Positions 1 to 5,954 are shown, counted from the stretch's first letter. The stretch: DNA of 7,564 nt from an uncultured Oscillospiraceae bacterium (GCA_934546725.1 CAKTED010000065.1:1-7564); one strand, 5' to 3'. The notes: generated from the letters alone by a model not told the origin. A program made the numbers and translations.

Positions 1-2589
1 CTCGCCGACGCTGGTGTCCAGCTTCTTGTACTGGGCGTAGCGGTAGAGGATGGCGGCCATCTCCTGGCGGGTGATGGCCTGGCCAGGGCGGAACTCGCCG
101 CTCTCATAGCCGGTGACGATGCCGTTGGCCGCCGCCCAGGCGGTGGCGTCGTCGCAGTAGGAGCCGCTCTTCACGTCCGGGAAGGGGTTGGCGCCGGTGA
201 CGGCGGGCTGGCCCTCCAGGCGGTAGAGCATGGCGGCGATCATGCCCCGGGTGGTGGCGGTGTCAGGCTGGAAGGTGTCCTCCGTGACGCCGACCATCAG
301 GCCGTTCTGCAGGCAGAAGTGGACGCCGTCATGGTACCAGGCGCTGGCGCTGGCGTCCTGGAAGCGGGAGATGGGGCAGTCCTTGCCCCGCTGGCAGGCG
401 CTGACGCCGGAGTAGTTGTAGGCGGAGCCGGGGACGGAGGCGTCCGGGATGTCCGTGCCGGTAGAGCCGCCGCCGGTGGAACCGCCGGAAGAACCGCCTC
501 CGGTAGAGCCGCCAGTGGAACCGGAGTCACCACCGGTGGAACCGCCGCCGGTGCCGGAGTCGCCGCCGGAAGTCCCGCGCTTCTCGCCGATCTTCCAGAG
601 CTGCGCGCCGTAGAAGGGGTTGGCGGTGCCCACGTAGAGCTGGTCATCGAAGATGGCCAGGGTGCGGCCGCCGTAGTTGAACTTATCATGGAAGCCGTCG
701 TCCAGGACGAACTCCCAGTTGTCGCCGTCGGCGGTCTTCAGCAGGTCGAAGCCGGAGGTGTTGGCGGCCAGCTGCCGCTTCATCTCCACCACCATCCGGA
801 TGCCCTTCTCGTCGATGGAGTCGGTGATCCGCTTCAGGGCCGCCAGCAGCTGGGCCAGCTGGCTCTCGTCGGCGTCGCCGCTGCCGTCGCCGTCCTCACT
901 GTAAAGGACGATCTCCCGGCCGGCTTCCGCCTGGCGCAAGGTCCGCAGGCCCTGGTCCAGGGTCTCGATCTCCTCCACGCTGAGGCTGTCCTTCTCCGCC
1001 AGGGTCTCCAGGCGGTCCGCCATGGCCTCCGCCGCGGTCAGCAGGGCCTGGGTCCCGGCGTCCAGGGTCTCTCCCTCGGTGAGGGCGCTGACCTGGTCCA
1101 GGGTATCCTGGAAGCTCTTGAGGTAGGCCTCCAGCATATCCTTCACGGAGATGTCCAGCACGTACTGGAAGAGGATGCTGGCGTCAAAGGTGGTCATATA
1201 CATGGCGTCCTGATACTCCAGGAAGCGCCAGAGATAGACGGCGCACTTGCCCTTGAGCTGCTCGCAGGCGTCCGGGACCTCCTGGAGCTGGTCATTCTCC
1301 AGACGGAAGACCTTGGCGTCCTTCTTCATCAGGTTATAGAGGGGGGCCATCACGTCGGAGAGGCTGCGGCCGGGGTCGCCCTTCAGCGCACCCTGGACCC
1401 ACTTGAACATCTGCGCGCCGGTGTAGGCCACGCCGCCGATGCTGCTGAAGGTGCCGATGTAGAGCTCGCCCTGATAGAGGTAGGGCGTCGCGGCGATGAA
1501 GCCGTTGGCGGGAGAGGCGGAGTCCGCGCCGTCCACCACCAGCTCCCAGTGCCAGCCGTAGGGGTTGGCGCTCTCGCCGCTCTGGGCGGGACGGCCCTTG
1601 TAGACAGCGAAGCCGGCGGAGTCGGAGATGATGGCGTAGAGCCAGTCGTTGTAGCTCACAAGGTCATAGAACTCGTTGCCCACGCTGGGGTCCTTGGGGT
1701 CGACGTAGGCCTCGAAATCCCGGTAATCGGCGATGTAGTTGCTGAAGGCCACGTCCTGGCGGGAACCGCCGTTGGGATCATAACGCTCGTCCTTCATCTC
1801 GGCGATGAAGAGGGGCACGTAACTATCCTTGTTCTCGTCGTTTTTCCAGATCTCCAGGTCGCTGGAGCTGCCGCCGAAGTACTGCACGCCGTGATAGACG
1901 CCGCAGGCCCGGAGACTGTTGTACTGGATGTGGGCGCCGGTGGAATCCTTGCCGGCCATATAGGCCACAGTGGCCCGGTCGTTCTGATCCACCCGGATCA
2001 GGAAGACGTAGTTGTTGCCGTAGGAACCGAAGTAGAGGTTGCCGTCCTGCTCCACCACGCTGCGGAAGGCGCAGCCCTCCGTCTGGGTGGCGATGGCCTT
2101 CAGCTCCTCGGGCATCTCCAGGACCTTGGTCTCCCCGGTCTTGGAATCCACCCGGATGATCTCGGGGACGAAGTCCTCGTCGCTGAGCTTGGTGTAGTCC
2201 GGCAGCTGGCCGTAGGTGAAGAGGTTGAAGATGCTGTAGAGCTTGTCCATGTCCTCCTTGCTGCTGGCGTCGATGCCGAAGCCGGCGGCCATCCGGCTCA
2301 TGGAGCGGTAGGCCTCCCAGGAGATATAGGCCCGGTTGCCGCCGATGTAGAGGTAGTCGCCCCGCTGGGCCATGGCCCAGGCGTAGCTGTTCAGGCGGTC
2401 CGTGCCGTTGACGATGCCGTCATCCTCCCCGGGCTGGGTGGTGGGGTTGCTGACCTTCACCGCCGGGGTCCCGTTGTAATCATAGTGCCGGCCCTCATCC
2501 TCCGCGGCCAGGGCGGCGGCTGGCAGCAGTGTCAGCGCCATGGCCAGAGAGAGCAGCAGGCAGCCGAGCCGTTTCATTGTACGCTTCAT
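1..2589 (-). CDS. Secreted beta-propeller-like protein with C-terminal SLH repeats (C-terminus cut by window edge)
   Basis: The reading frame is open for 863 codons and runs off the left edge without a stop. The start is ATG 2589-2587 (MKRTMKRLG), 9 bases after an AAGGAG-type site near 2599-2604; a second in-frame ATG at 2577 is less well placed. Residues 1-28 form a signal peptide ending ALA. Residues about 68-400 hold repeated strand motifs of the type xLYxG (YLYIGG near 80, NLYFGS at 184, VQYFGG near 233, ELYIGT near 373), and one more lies at about 650 (QLYVGTANPFYG). This spacing suggests a six- or seven-bladed beta-propeller. Residues about 476-605 are strongly helical and interrupt it. 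A 41-residue Gly/Ser/Thr/Asp linker (672-712) leads to two SLH repeats, about 741-793 and 801-853; a third probably lies off the window. The protein is probably exported and wall-anchored. Ligand and role are unknown. The SLH call is secure; the propeller is inference from repeat pattern. Confidence 0.88.
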   Translation of the reverse strand, partial: MKRTMKRLGCLLLSLAMALTLLPAAALAAEDEGRHYDYNGTPAVKVSNPTTQPGEDDGIVNGTDRLNSYAWAMAQRGDYLYIGGNRAYISWEAYRSMSRMAAGFGIDASSKEDMDKLYSIFNLFTYGQLPDYTKLSDEDFVPEIIRVDSKTGETKVLEMPEELKAIATQTEGCAFRSVVEQDGNLYFGSYGNNYVFLIRVDQNDRATVAYMAGKDSTGAHIQYNSLRACGVYHGVQYFGGSSSDLEIWKNDENKDSYVPLFIAEMKDERYDPNGGSRQDVAFSNYIADYRDFEAYVDPKDPSVGNEFYDLVSYNDWLYAIISDSAGFAVYKGRPAQSGESANPYGWHWELVVDGADSASPANGFIAATPYLYQGELYIGTFSSIGGVAYTGAQMFKWVQGALKGDPGRSLSDVMAPLYNLMKKDAKVFRLENDQLQEVPDACEQLKGKCAVYLWRFLEYQDAMYMTTFDASILFQYVLDISVKDMLEAYLKSFQDTLDQVSALTEGETLDAGTQALLTAAEAMADRLETLAEKDSLSVEEIETLDQGLRTLRQAEAGREIVLYSEDGDGSGDADESQLAQLLAALKRITDSIDEKGIRMVVEMKRQLAANTSGFDLLKTADGDNWEFVLDDGFHDKFNYGGRTLAIFDDQLYVGTANPFYGAQLWKIGEKRGTSGGDSGTGGGSTGGDSGSTGGSTGGGSSGGSTGGGSTGTDIPDASVPGSAYNYSGVSACQRGKDCPISRFQDASASAWYHDGVHFCLQNGLMVGVTEDTFQPDTATTRGMIAAMLYRLEGQPAVTGANPFPDVKSGSYCDDATAWAAANGIVTGYESGEFRPGQAITRQEMAAILYRYAQYKKLDTSVGE
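454..576 (-). repeat. Low-complexity Gly/Ser/Thr linker inside the SLH propeller gene
   Basis: In-frame repetitive DNA encodes residues 672-712, made only of Gly, Ser, Thr and Asp in variations of GGSTGG and GGDSG. It separates the globular body from the SLH repeats and fits a flexible spacer that holds the functional part away from the cell wall. Such tracts can change length by slippage, so repeat number may vary between strains. Confidence 0.85.
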
Positions 2590-2598
2590 TCGTTCGCG

Positions 2599-2703
2599 CT
2601 CCTTTTCTGTGCGTGTATGGTGGATGATTCCCAGGGAAAACCTGACACAGCCCCCTTCCATCGTTTACCTGGGATAATCTTTCCAGGCCCGTTCCCGGGC
2701 CTG
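2599..2703 (-). promoter_or_regulatory. Structured 5' leader of the SLH propeller gene
   Basis: Between the predicted transcription start (about 2726) and the start codon lie roughly 135 bases with two inverted repeats. Hairpin A is perfect: 8-base arms 2684-2691 and 2696-2703 with a 4-base loop. Hairpin B pairs 2629-2635 with 2668-2674 (7 perfect pairs) and can extend by three pairs (2626-2628 with 2677-2679) across a 2-base bulge, enclosing about 32 bases. The ribosome binding site (2599-2604) lies outside both. No U-tract follows hairpin A in the gene's direction, so it does not look like a terminator. It may stabilise the message or bind a regulator. I do not recognise a known riboswitch class. 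Confidence 0.45.
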
Positions 2704-2732
2704 TCCGGGGTCGTTTTCTTTCTCGGCAAGCA

Positions 2733-2760
2733 AATATACTCACTTTTTTGAATTTGTCAA
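2733..2760 (-). promoter_or_regulatory. Strong sigma-A-type promoter for the SLH propeller gene
   Basis: Read on the minus strand, a perfect TTGACA (2760-2755) is followed after 16 bases by TATATT (2738-2733), within an AT-rich island in GC-rich DNA. The predicted start is about 2726, giving a leader of about 137 bases. A near-consensus promoter fits high expression of a surface protein. The -35 overlaps one of the Spo0A-box-like sequences described separately. Confidence 0.75.
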
Positions 2761-2798
2761 TCGGTTTTCTTCGACGAAATCCGCTTTCTGACAATTTT
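2751..2798. promoter_or_regulatory. Cluster of Spo0A-box-like sequences (tentative)
   Basis: Three sequences resemble the Spo0A box (consensus TTTTGTCRAA). On the minus strand, TTTCGTCGAA at 2779-2770 differs at one of ten positions. On the plus strand, ATTTGTCAAT at 2752-2761 matches eight of ten and covers the -35 of the SLH gene promoter. On the minus strand, AATTGTCAGA near 2796-2787 matches seven. A box over a -35 would suit repression when sporulation begins. The stretch is AT-rich, so chance matches are quite possible. Confidence 0.3.
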
Positions 2799-2849
2799 TT
2801 GGCGAACCCGGCAGATTGCCCAGACTTTGCCCCCGCCGGGCGAACGCCG

Positions 2850-2868
2850 TGTCCGCAATATGCGGACA
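2850..2868. promoter_or_regulatory. Inverted repeat TGTCCGCA-ATA-TGCGGACA, operator-like
   Basis: Two perfect 8-base arms flank a 3-base centre, an arrangement typical of a dimeric repressor or activator site. It lies about 34 bases upstream of the proposed -35 of spoIIID. Its right arm overlaps GCGGACAATC (2862-2871), which matches the last eight positions of the B. subtilis SpoIIID consensus WWRRACARNY. B. subtilis SpoIIID stimulates its own gene, so an autoregulatory site is possible; an unrelated regulator is equally possible. Confidence 0.45.
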
Positions 2869-2891
2869 ATCCTGGGCGGAAAAGTCCTGCC

Positions 2892-2915
2892 CCCCGGCGG
2901 CATATGCCGCCGGGG
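2892..2915. repeat. 24-base perfect palindrome over the spoIIID -35
   Basis: Arm CCCCGGCGGCAT (2892-2903) is the exact reverse complement of 2904-2915, with no spacer. The proposed sigma-E -35 (ATA, 2902-2904) sits at its centre. It could be an operator that blocks or recruits polymerase, or a GC-rich structure formed by chance. No U-tract follows, so it does not look like a terminator. Confidence 0.6.
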
Positions 2916-2928
2916 CCGCGCATAGGCT
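2902..2928 (+). promoter_or_regulatory. Sigma-E-type promoter for spoIIID
   Basis: ATA at 2902-2904, then exactly 16 bases, then CATAGGCT at 2921-2928. This fits the B. subtilis sigma-E pattern ATA-N16-18-CATANNNT. The predicted start is near 2935, leaving a leader of about 25 bases that contains the ribosome binding site. spoIIID is a known mother-cell sigma-E target in Bacillus and clostridia. The motif is short, so this is a supported inference and not proof. Confidence 0.55.
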
Positions 2929-2959
2929 GTAGCAAGCTCAAGCGGGGAGTGTTGCGGAT

Positions 2960-3208
2960 TTGAAGGGCAATATCGAGGAGCGGGCCGCCGCGCTGGCCCA
3001 GTACATCATTGAGAACAAGGCGACGGTCCGGGCCGCCGCCGCAAAGTTCGGCGTCAGCAAGTCCACGGTCCACAAGGATATCTCCGAGCGGCTGCCGCTC
3101 TATGACCGGGGGCTCTACCTCCAGGCCCGGGAGGTCCTGGAGCTCAACAAGGCCCAGCGCCACATCCGGGGCGGCATCGCCACCCAGCGGAAGTACCGCC
3201 ATCTCTGA
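2960..3208 (+). CDS. spoIIID: Sporulation transcriptional regulator SpoIIID
   Basis: An 82-residue DNA-binding protein that, in Bacillus and clostridia, acts in the mother cell after engulfment to switch sigma-E and sigma-K target genes on or off. It has a helix-turn-helix at residues about 21-45, with the near-invariant run FGVSKSTVHKD (30-40) followed by ERLP (43-46). The basic C-terminal segment QRHIRGGIATQRKY (66-79) matches the family. It is slightly shorter than the 93-residue B. subtilis protein, losing only the variable tail. The start is TTG 2960-2962, 10 bases after GGGGAG (2944-2949); residues 1-24 then align with B. subtilis SpoIIID from its first residue, and no better in-frame start exists upstream. 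The TTG start may lower translation. It appears to be transcribed alone, from a sigma-E-like promoter to a hairpin at 3213-3238. The family call is very secure. Confidence 0.96.
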   Translation: MKGNIEERAAALAQYIIENKATVRAAAAKFGVSKSTVHKDISERLPLYDRGLYLQAREVLELNKAQRHIRGGIATQRKYRHL

Positions 3209-3212
3209 CGCC

Positions 3213-3238
3213 GCGCCCCCGGGGAGCCCCGGGGGCGC
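3213..3238 (+). terminator. GC-rich hairpin after spoIIID, probable terminator
   Basis: Starting 4 bases after the stop codon, a perfect 12-base arm (3213-3224) pairs with 3227-3238 around a 2-base turn; in practice a slightly larger loop would form. No T-run follows immediately: the next T-rich stretch begins near 3270. It may be an imperfect terminator or an RNA 3'-end protector. The hairpin itself is certain; its role is inferred from position. Confidence 0.6.
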
Positions 3239-3277
3239 ATCTGCGCGTTTCGTCGCCAAATTGTAACCATTTTTCCC

Positions 3278-3306
3278 TTGTTCTTTTTTTCGGGACGTGC
3301 TATCAT
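3278..3306 (+). promoter_or_regulatory. Sigma-A-type promoter for the LCP/SLH-transglutaminase unit
   Basis: TTGTTC (3278-3283), a 17-base spacer, then TATCAT (3301-3306), which differs from TATAAT at one position. A TG one base upstream (3298-3299) makes it an extended -10, which would offset the weak -35. The predicted start is about 3313. This promoter separates the downstream unit from spoIIID. Confidence 0.6.
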
Positions 3307-3317
3307 AATGGGACCTT

Positions 3318-3373
3318 GGCGGCATTATGTAAATTTGCCGCCCATTCGGGAGTTTCGCGCGGCGCCGCCGCGC
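3318..3373 (+). promoter_or_regulatory. Leader with two tandem hairpins upstream of the LCP gene
   Basis: Hairpin 1 has 7-base arms GGCGGCA (3318-3324) and TGCCGCC (3336-3342) with an 11-base AT-rich loop. Hairpin 2 has 7-base arms GCGCGGC (3357-3363) and GCCGCGC (3367-3373) with a 3-base loop, ending 7 bases before AGGAGG (3381-3386). No U-run follows either stem. They could influence translation or message stability. I recognise no known riboswitch class. Confidence 0.4.
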
Positions 3374-3395
3374 TTCGTTGAGGAGGACCCCGCCC

Positions 3396-4394
3396 ATGAG
3401 CCGTTCCGACCCCCAGCCCCGGCGCAAGCGCCGCCGGAGGAGAAGCTGGCCCCGCACCATCCTGCTAATCGTGTTCGTCCTGGCCATCCTGGCCGGGATC
3501 TACGCCTGCCTCGTCCGCAAGCCCCAGGTAAAGGCCGCCCCGGCGGGCTCTACCTCCCAGGACGTCTCCTCGTCCTCCTCCGCCAGCTCCGAGCCCGCGC
3601 CGGTGAAGGAGCGCAAGGACGATTTCTTTACCATCCTGGTCTCCGGCCTGGACGATGACAACGGCGGCTCCGACACCAATATCCTGGTAGGCTTCGATGC
3701 CAAAAACCAGGCCATCACCTGCGTCAGCATCCCCCGGGATACCGGCGTCTACATCAACGGCAAGTCCCGCAAGATCAACTATGCCTACAATCTCGGCGGC
3801 ATGGAGCAGATGCGCCAGACGGTGTCCGACGCCCTGGGCATCCCCGTGGACTTCTCCGTGGAGGTGAACCTGAAGGCCTTCGTGAAGCTGGTGGACGAGA
3901 TCGGCGGCGTGGACTTTGAGGTCCCCCTGAACATGAACTATGACGACCCCTACCAGGATCTCCACATCCACCTGCAAAAGGGGATGCAGCACCTGAACGG
4001 CGCCGACGCCCTGAAGGTGGTGCGCTTCCGCCACAACAACGACGGCTCCGGCTACGGCACCGAGGACATCGGCCGCATCGGCACCCAGCAGGCGTTCCTG
4101 AAGGCGGTCTTTCAGAAGATGCTGGCCAACCCCCAGAAGATCACCGCCTACGCCCAGATCTTCTCGGAGTATGTGAAGACGGATCTGGCCGTCAGTGAGC
4201 TGGCCTGGTTCGGCCAGGAGGCTCTCCTGATGGGGATGGACAAGCTGAGCTTCTCCACCCTCCCCGGCGTCTGGAGCGACCGCCTGAACCGCTGGGTCAT
4301 CGATCAGGACGCCGCCCTGGAGCTCATCAACAACGGTTTGAACCCCCGCGCCGCCGACCGCACCCTGGACGATCTCCACTTTGTCAGCGACTGA
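3396..4394 (+). CDS. LytR-CpsA-Psr (LCP) family cell-wall polymer ligase
   Basis: This 332-residue, single-pass membrane protein belongs to the family that transfers teichoic-acid-like or other polymers from a lipid carrier to peptidoglycan on the outer face of the membrane. A highly basic start (RRKRRRRR, 9-16) precedes one membrane helix (about 21-40) and a Ser-rich linker (52-65). The LCP domain runs from about 76, with GSDTN (91-95, Asp93), SIPRDT (111-116, Arg114 and Asp115), KINYAYNLGG (126-135), IGGVDF (169-174), LNGADALKVVRFRH (200-213) and DIGRIGTQQ (224-232). In the last motif, the second Arg of the usual GRIxRQQ is Thr230. The start is ATG 3396, 9 bases after AGGAGG (3381-3386); a TTG at 3378 precedes that site and is not credible. 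It is followed after 25 bases by the SLH/transglutaminase gene and is probably co-transcribed with it. The polymer substrate cannot be told from sequence. Confidence 0.94.
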   Translation: MSRSDPQPRRKRRRRRSWPRTILLIVFVLAILAGIYACLVRKPQVKAAPAGSTSQDVSSSSSASSEPAPVKERKDDFFTILVSGLDDDNGGSDTNILVGFDAKNQAITCVSIPRDTGVYINGKSRKINYAYNLGGMEQMRQTVSDALGIPVDFSVEVNLKAFVKLVDEIGGVDFEVPLNMNYDDPYQDLHIHLQKGMQHLNGADALKVVRFRHNNDGSGYGTEDIGRIGTQQAFLKAVFQKMLANPQKITAYAQIFSEYVKTDLAVSELAWFGQEALLMGMDKLSFSTLPGVWSDRLNRWVIDQDAALELINNGLNPRAADRTLDDLHFVSD

Positions 4395-4419
4395 CGCCCC
4401 ATCACGGAAGGAGGACCCT

Positions 4420-5850
4420 ATGAGAAAGCGTGTTCTGGCCCTGGCACTGGCGCTCACCCTGCTCCTCAGCGTCCCCGTCTCCGCCGCCTGGTCCGGCCTG
4501 CCCCGCACGGGGGCGGCCTATGCCGGGCAGCTCTCCGACGTCACGAAGGACTCCCCCTTCTACGAGAACATCGCCGCCCTCTGGGAGTACGGCCTCACCG
4601 TGGGCAAGGCAGACGGCAGCTTCGGCGTGAAGGACAACCTCACCGTAGGCCAAACCGTGATCTTCGCCGGGCGGCTCCGGAGCCTTTCCCAGACCGGGGA
4701 CCCGGAGAAGGGCCCCGCCGCCTATCGGAAGGACGGCCAGGCGGCCTATGAGCCCTACCTTCTCTACCTGCAGGGCCTGAAGGCCCTGGGAGACGAGCTC
4801 TCCGGCACCTACGCCCAGGCCGCCACCCGGGCCGCCGCGGCCCACATCCTGGCCTCCGCCCTGCCGGAGGAGGCCCTGGCCCCCACCTACGGCACCCTGG
4901 TGGCCGAGTGCTACGCCACGGGCCGCTTCATCCCGGACGTGACGGAGTATACGGAGTATCAGCAGGACATCCTCCGCCTCTACCGGGCGGGGGTGGTGAA
5001 GGGCAGCGACGCCCAGGGCCGGTACTACCCCGCCTCCCCCATCAGCCGGGGAGCCATGGCGGCCATCCTCACCCGCCTGGCGGACCCCAGCCTGCGCTCC
5101 GCCCCGGACTGGAAGCTCCACAGCGCCAAGGACGCCACCCTGGGCGGCCTCATCCAGGGGACCCACCCCTATATCGCGGGACCGGAGACGGCGGAGGCGC
5201 TGCAGAGCGCTATTCTGAACACCCTCCAGCAGGGGAAGAACAGCCTGACCCTGCGCTTTGACCGCTCCCTCTCGGACGCCGACATCGACTGGCTGCTGGG
5301 TGAGAGCGTGAACGCCGTCCGGCTCCGGCCGGAGCAGTGCTACAACGGCGTCAGCTGCTCCTACAGTCCCGGCGGCCGCAGCGTGGACCTGCGCTTCACG
5401 GCCCTGGACCTCAGCGAGAGCGAGGCGGCGAAGCTCCGCGCCGAGTTCCTGGCGGACGGCATCGCCGTCCATGACCGGCTCTGGGCCGAGGGCAAGCTCC
5501 AAGAGGGCATGACGGAGAAGGAAAAGGCCCTGGTGCTCTTTGACTGGATCTGCGCCAACTGCGCCTACGACACGGGCTGCGACTATGACTCCCGCAGTCA
5601 TACCGGCTGGTCCGTCTTCCGCAAGGGCCTCGCCGTCTGCGACGGCTACACCGCGGCCTACAACCTCCTCCTGGGGCTGGAGGGCATCGACTGCCGCTCC
5701 CAGGTGAACCCGGACCACATGTGGACCGTGGCCACCCTGGACGGGAGGGAGTACCACATCGATGTCACCTGGGGCGACCAGGGCTACGGCGCGGACCACA
5801 GCTGCTTCGCCATGACGGAGCGGGAATCCTACGCCATGCACGCGTGGTGA
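4420..5850 (+). CDS. Secreted SLH and transglutaminase-like (cysteine peptidase fold) protein
   Basis: A 476-residue exported protein. The start is ATG 4420, 5 bases after AAGGAGG (4408-4414). Residues 1-23 are a signal peptide ending VSA-A. Three SLH repeats follow: about 38-88 (LSDVTKDSPFYENIAALWEYGL), a degenerate one at 111-150, and a clear one at 170-225 (FIPDVTEYTEY, then SRGAMAAILTRL). Residues about 226-363 form an unassigned middle region. Residues about 364-476 are a transglutaminase-like core with an apparently complete triad: Cys407 in AVCDGYTAAYN, His433 in DHMWTV and Asp448 in YHIDVTWGD. Bacterial members may be peptidases or cross-linking enzymes, so the reaction is not defined. 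It would act at the cell surface, anchored through the SLH repeats. It is the second gene of a unit with the LCP ligase and ends at a strong terminator. Nine cysteines are present, many for an exported protein of this type. Confidence 0.92.
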   Translation: MRKRVLALALALTLLLSVPVSAAWSGLPRTGAAYAGQLSDVTKDSPFYENIAALWEYGLTVGKADGSFGVKDNLTVGQTVIFAGRLRSLSQTGDPEKGPAAYRKDGQAAYEPYLLYLQGLKALGDELSGTYAQAATRAAAAHILASALPEEALAPTYGTLVAECYATGRFIPDVTEYTEYQQDILRLYRAGVVKGSDAQGRYYPASPISRGAMAAILTRLADPSLRSAPDWKLHSAKDATLGGLIQGTHPYIAGPETAEALQSAILNTLQQGKNSLTLRFDRSLSDADIDWLLGESVNAVRLRPEQCYNGVSCSYSPGGRSVDLRFTALDLSESEAAKLRAEFLADGIAVHDRLWAEGKLQEGMTEKEKALVLFDWICANCAYDTGCDYDSRSHTGWSVFRKGLAVCDGYTAAYNLLLGLEGIDCRSQVNPDHMWTVATLDGREYHIDVTWGDQGYGADHSCFAMTERESYAMHAW

Positions 5851-5868
5851 GAGAACGTGAAAAAGAAG

Positions 5869-5905
5869 TCCCCCGGATGGCAGAGCCATCCGGGGGATGT
5901 TTTTC
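5869..5905 (+). terminator. Strong intrinsic terminator, probably bidirectional
   Basis: A perfect 13-base stem (5869-5881 with 5885-5897) with a 3-base loop is followed on the plus strand by TGTTTTT. On the minus strand it is followed by CTTCTTTTTC. It starts 18 bases after the SLH/transglutaminase stop codon and can also end the leftward operon whose last stop is at 6070. Confidence 0.92.
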
Positions 5906-5954
5906 GCGTTTCGCGGGGAGGAAGCGGACGATCCCGCGGTGGTCGGAGCGTGCG

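Noticed and set aside
22..48. Possible lipoprotein or truncated gene call for the left-edge SLH protein
   Set aside because: There is no lipobox at the end of the signal peptide (Cys10 is within the hydrophobic core), and the frame remains open to base 1, so the gene is cut by the window and not broken.
2607..2615. CACGCACAG on the minus strand, the opening of the cyclic-di-GMP-I (GEMM) riboswitch core
   Set aside because: The remaining conserved core of the riboswitch does not follow; the ribosome binding site and start codon come directly after it. A chance match.
319..2751. An 810-codon open frame on the plus strand
   Set aside because: It is antisense to the SLH propeller gene, whose own frame gives a signal peptide, SLH repeats and a good ribosome binding site. 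The plus-strand translation is a Val/Leu/Gly/Ala-rich shadow, and the frame runs through the leader and promoter.
2748..2963. A 71-codon open frame upstream of spoIIID
   Set aside because: It begins with TTG inside the promoter area and runs through two inverted repeats and the proposed sigma-E promoter. The product resembles nothing known.
3465..4508. A 347-codon open frame on the minus strand across the LCP gene
   Set aside because: The LCP motifs on the plus strand are unmistakable; the antisense product has no recognisable features and no ribosome binding site that I can support.
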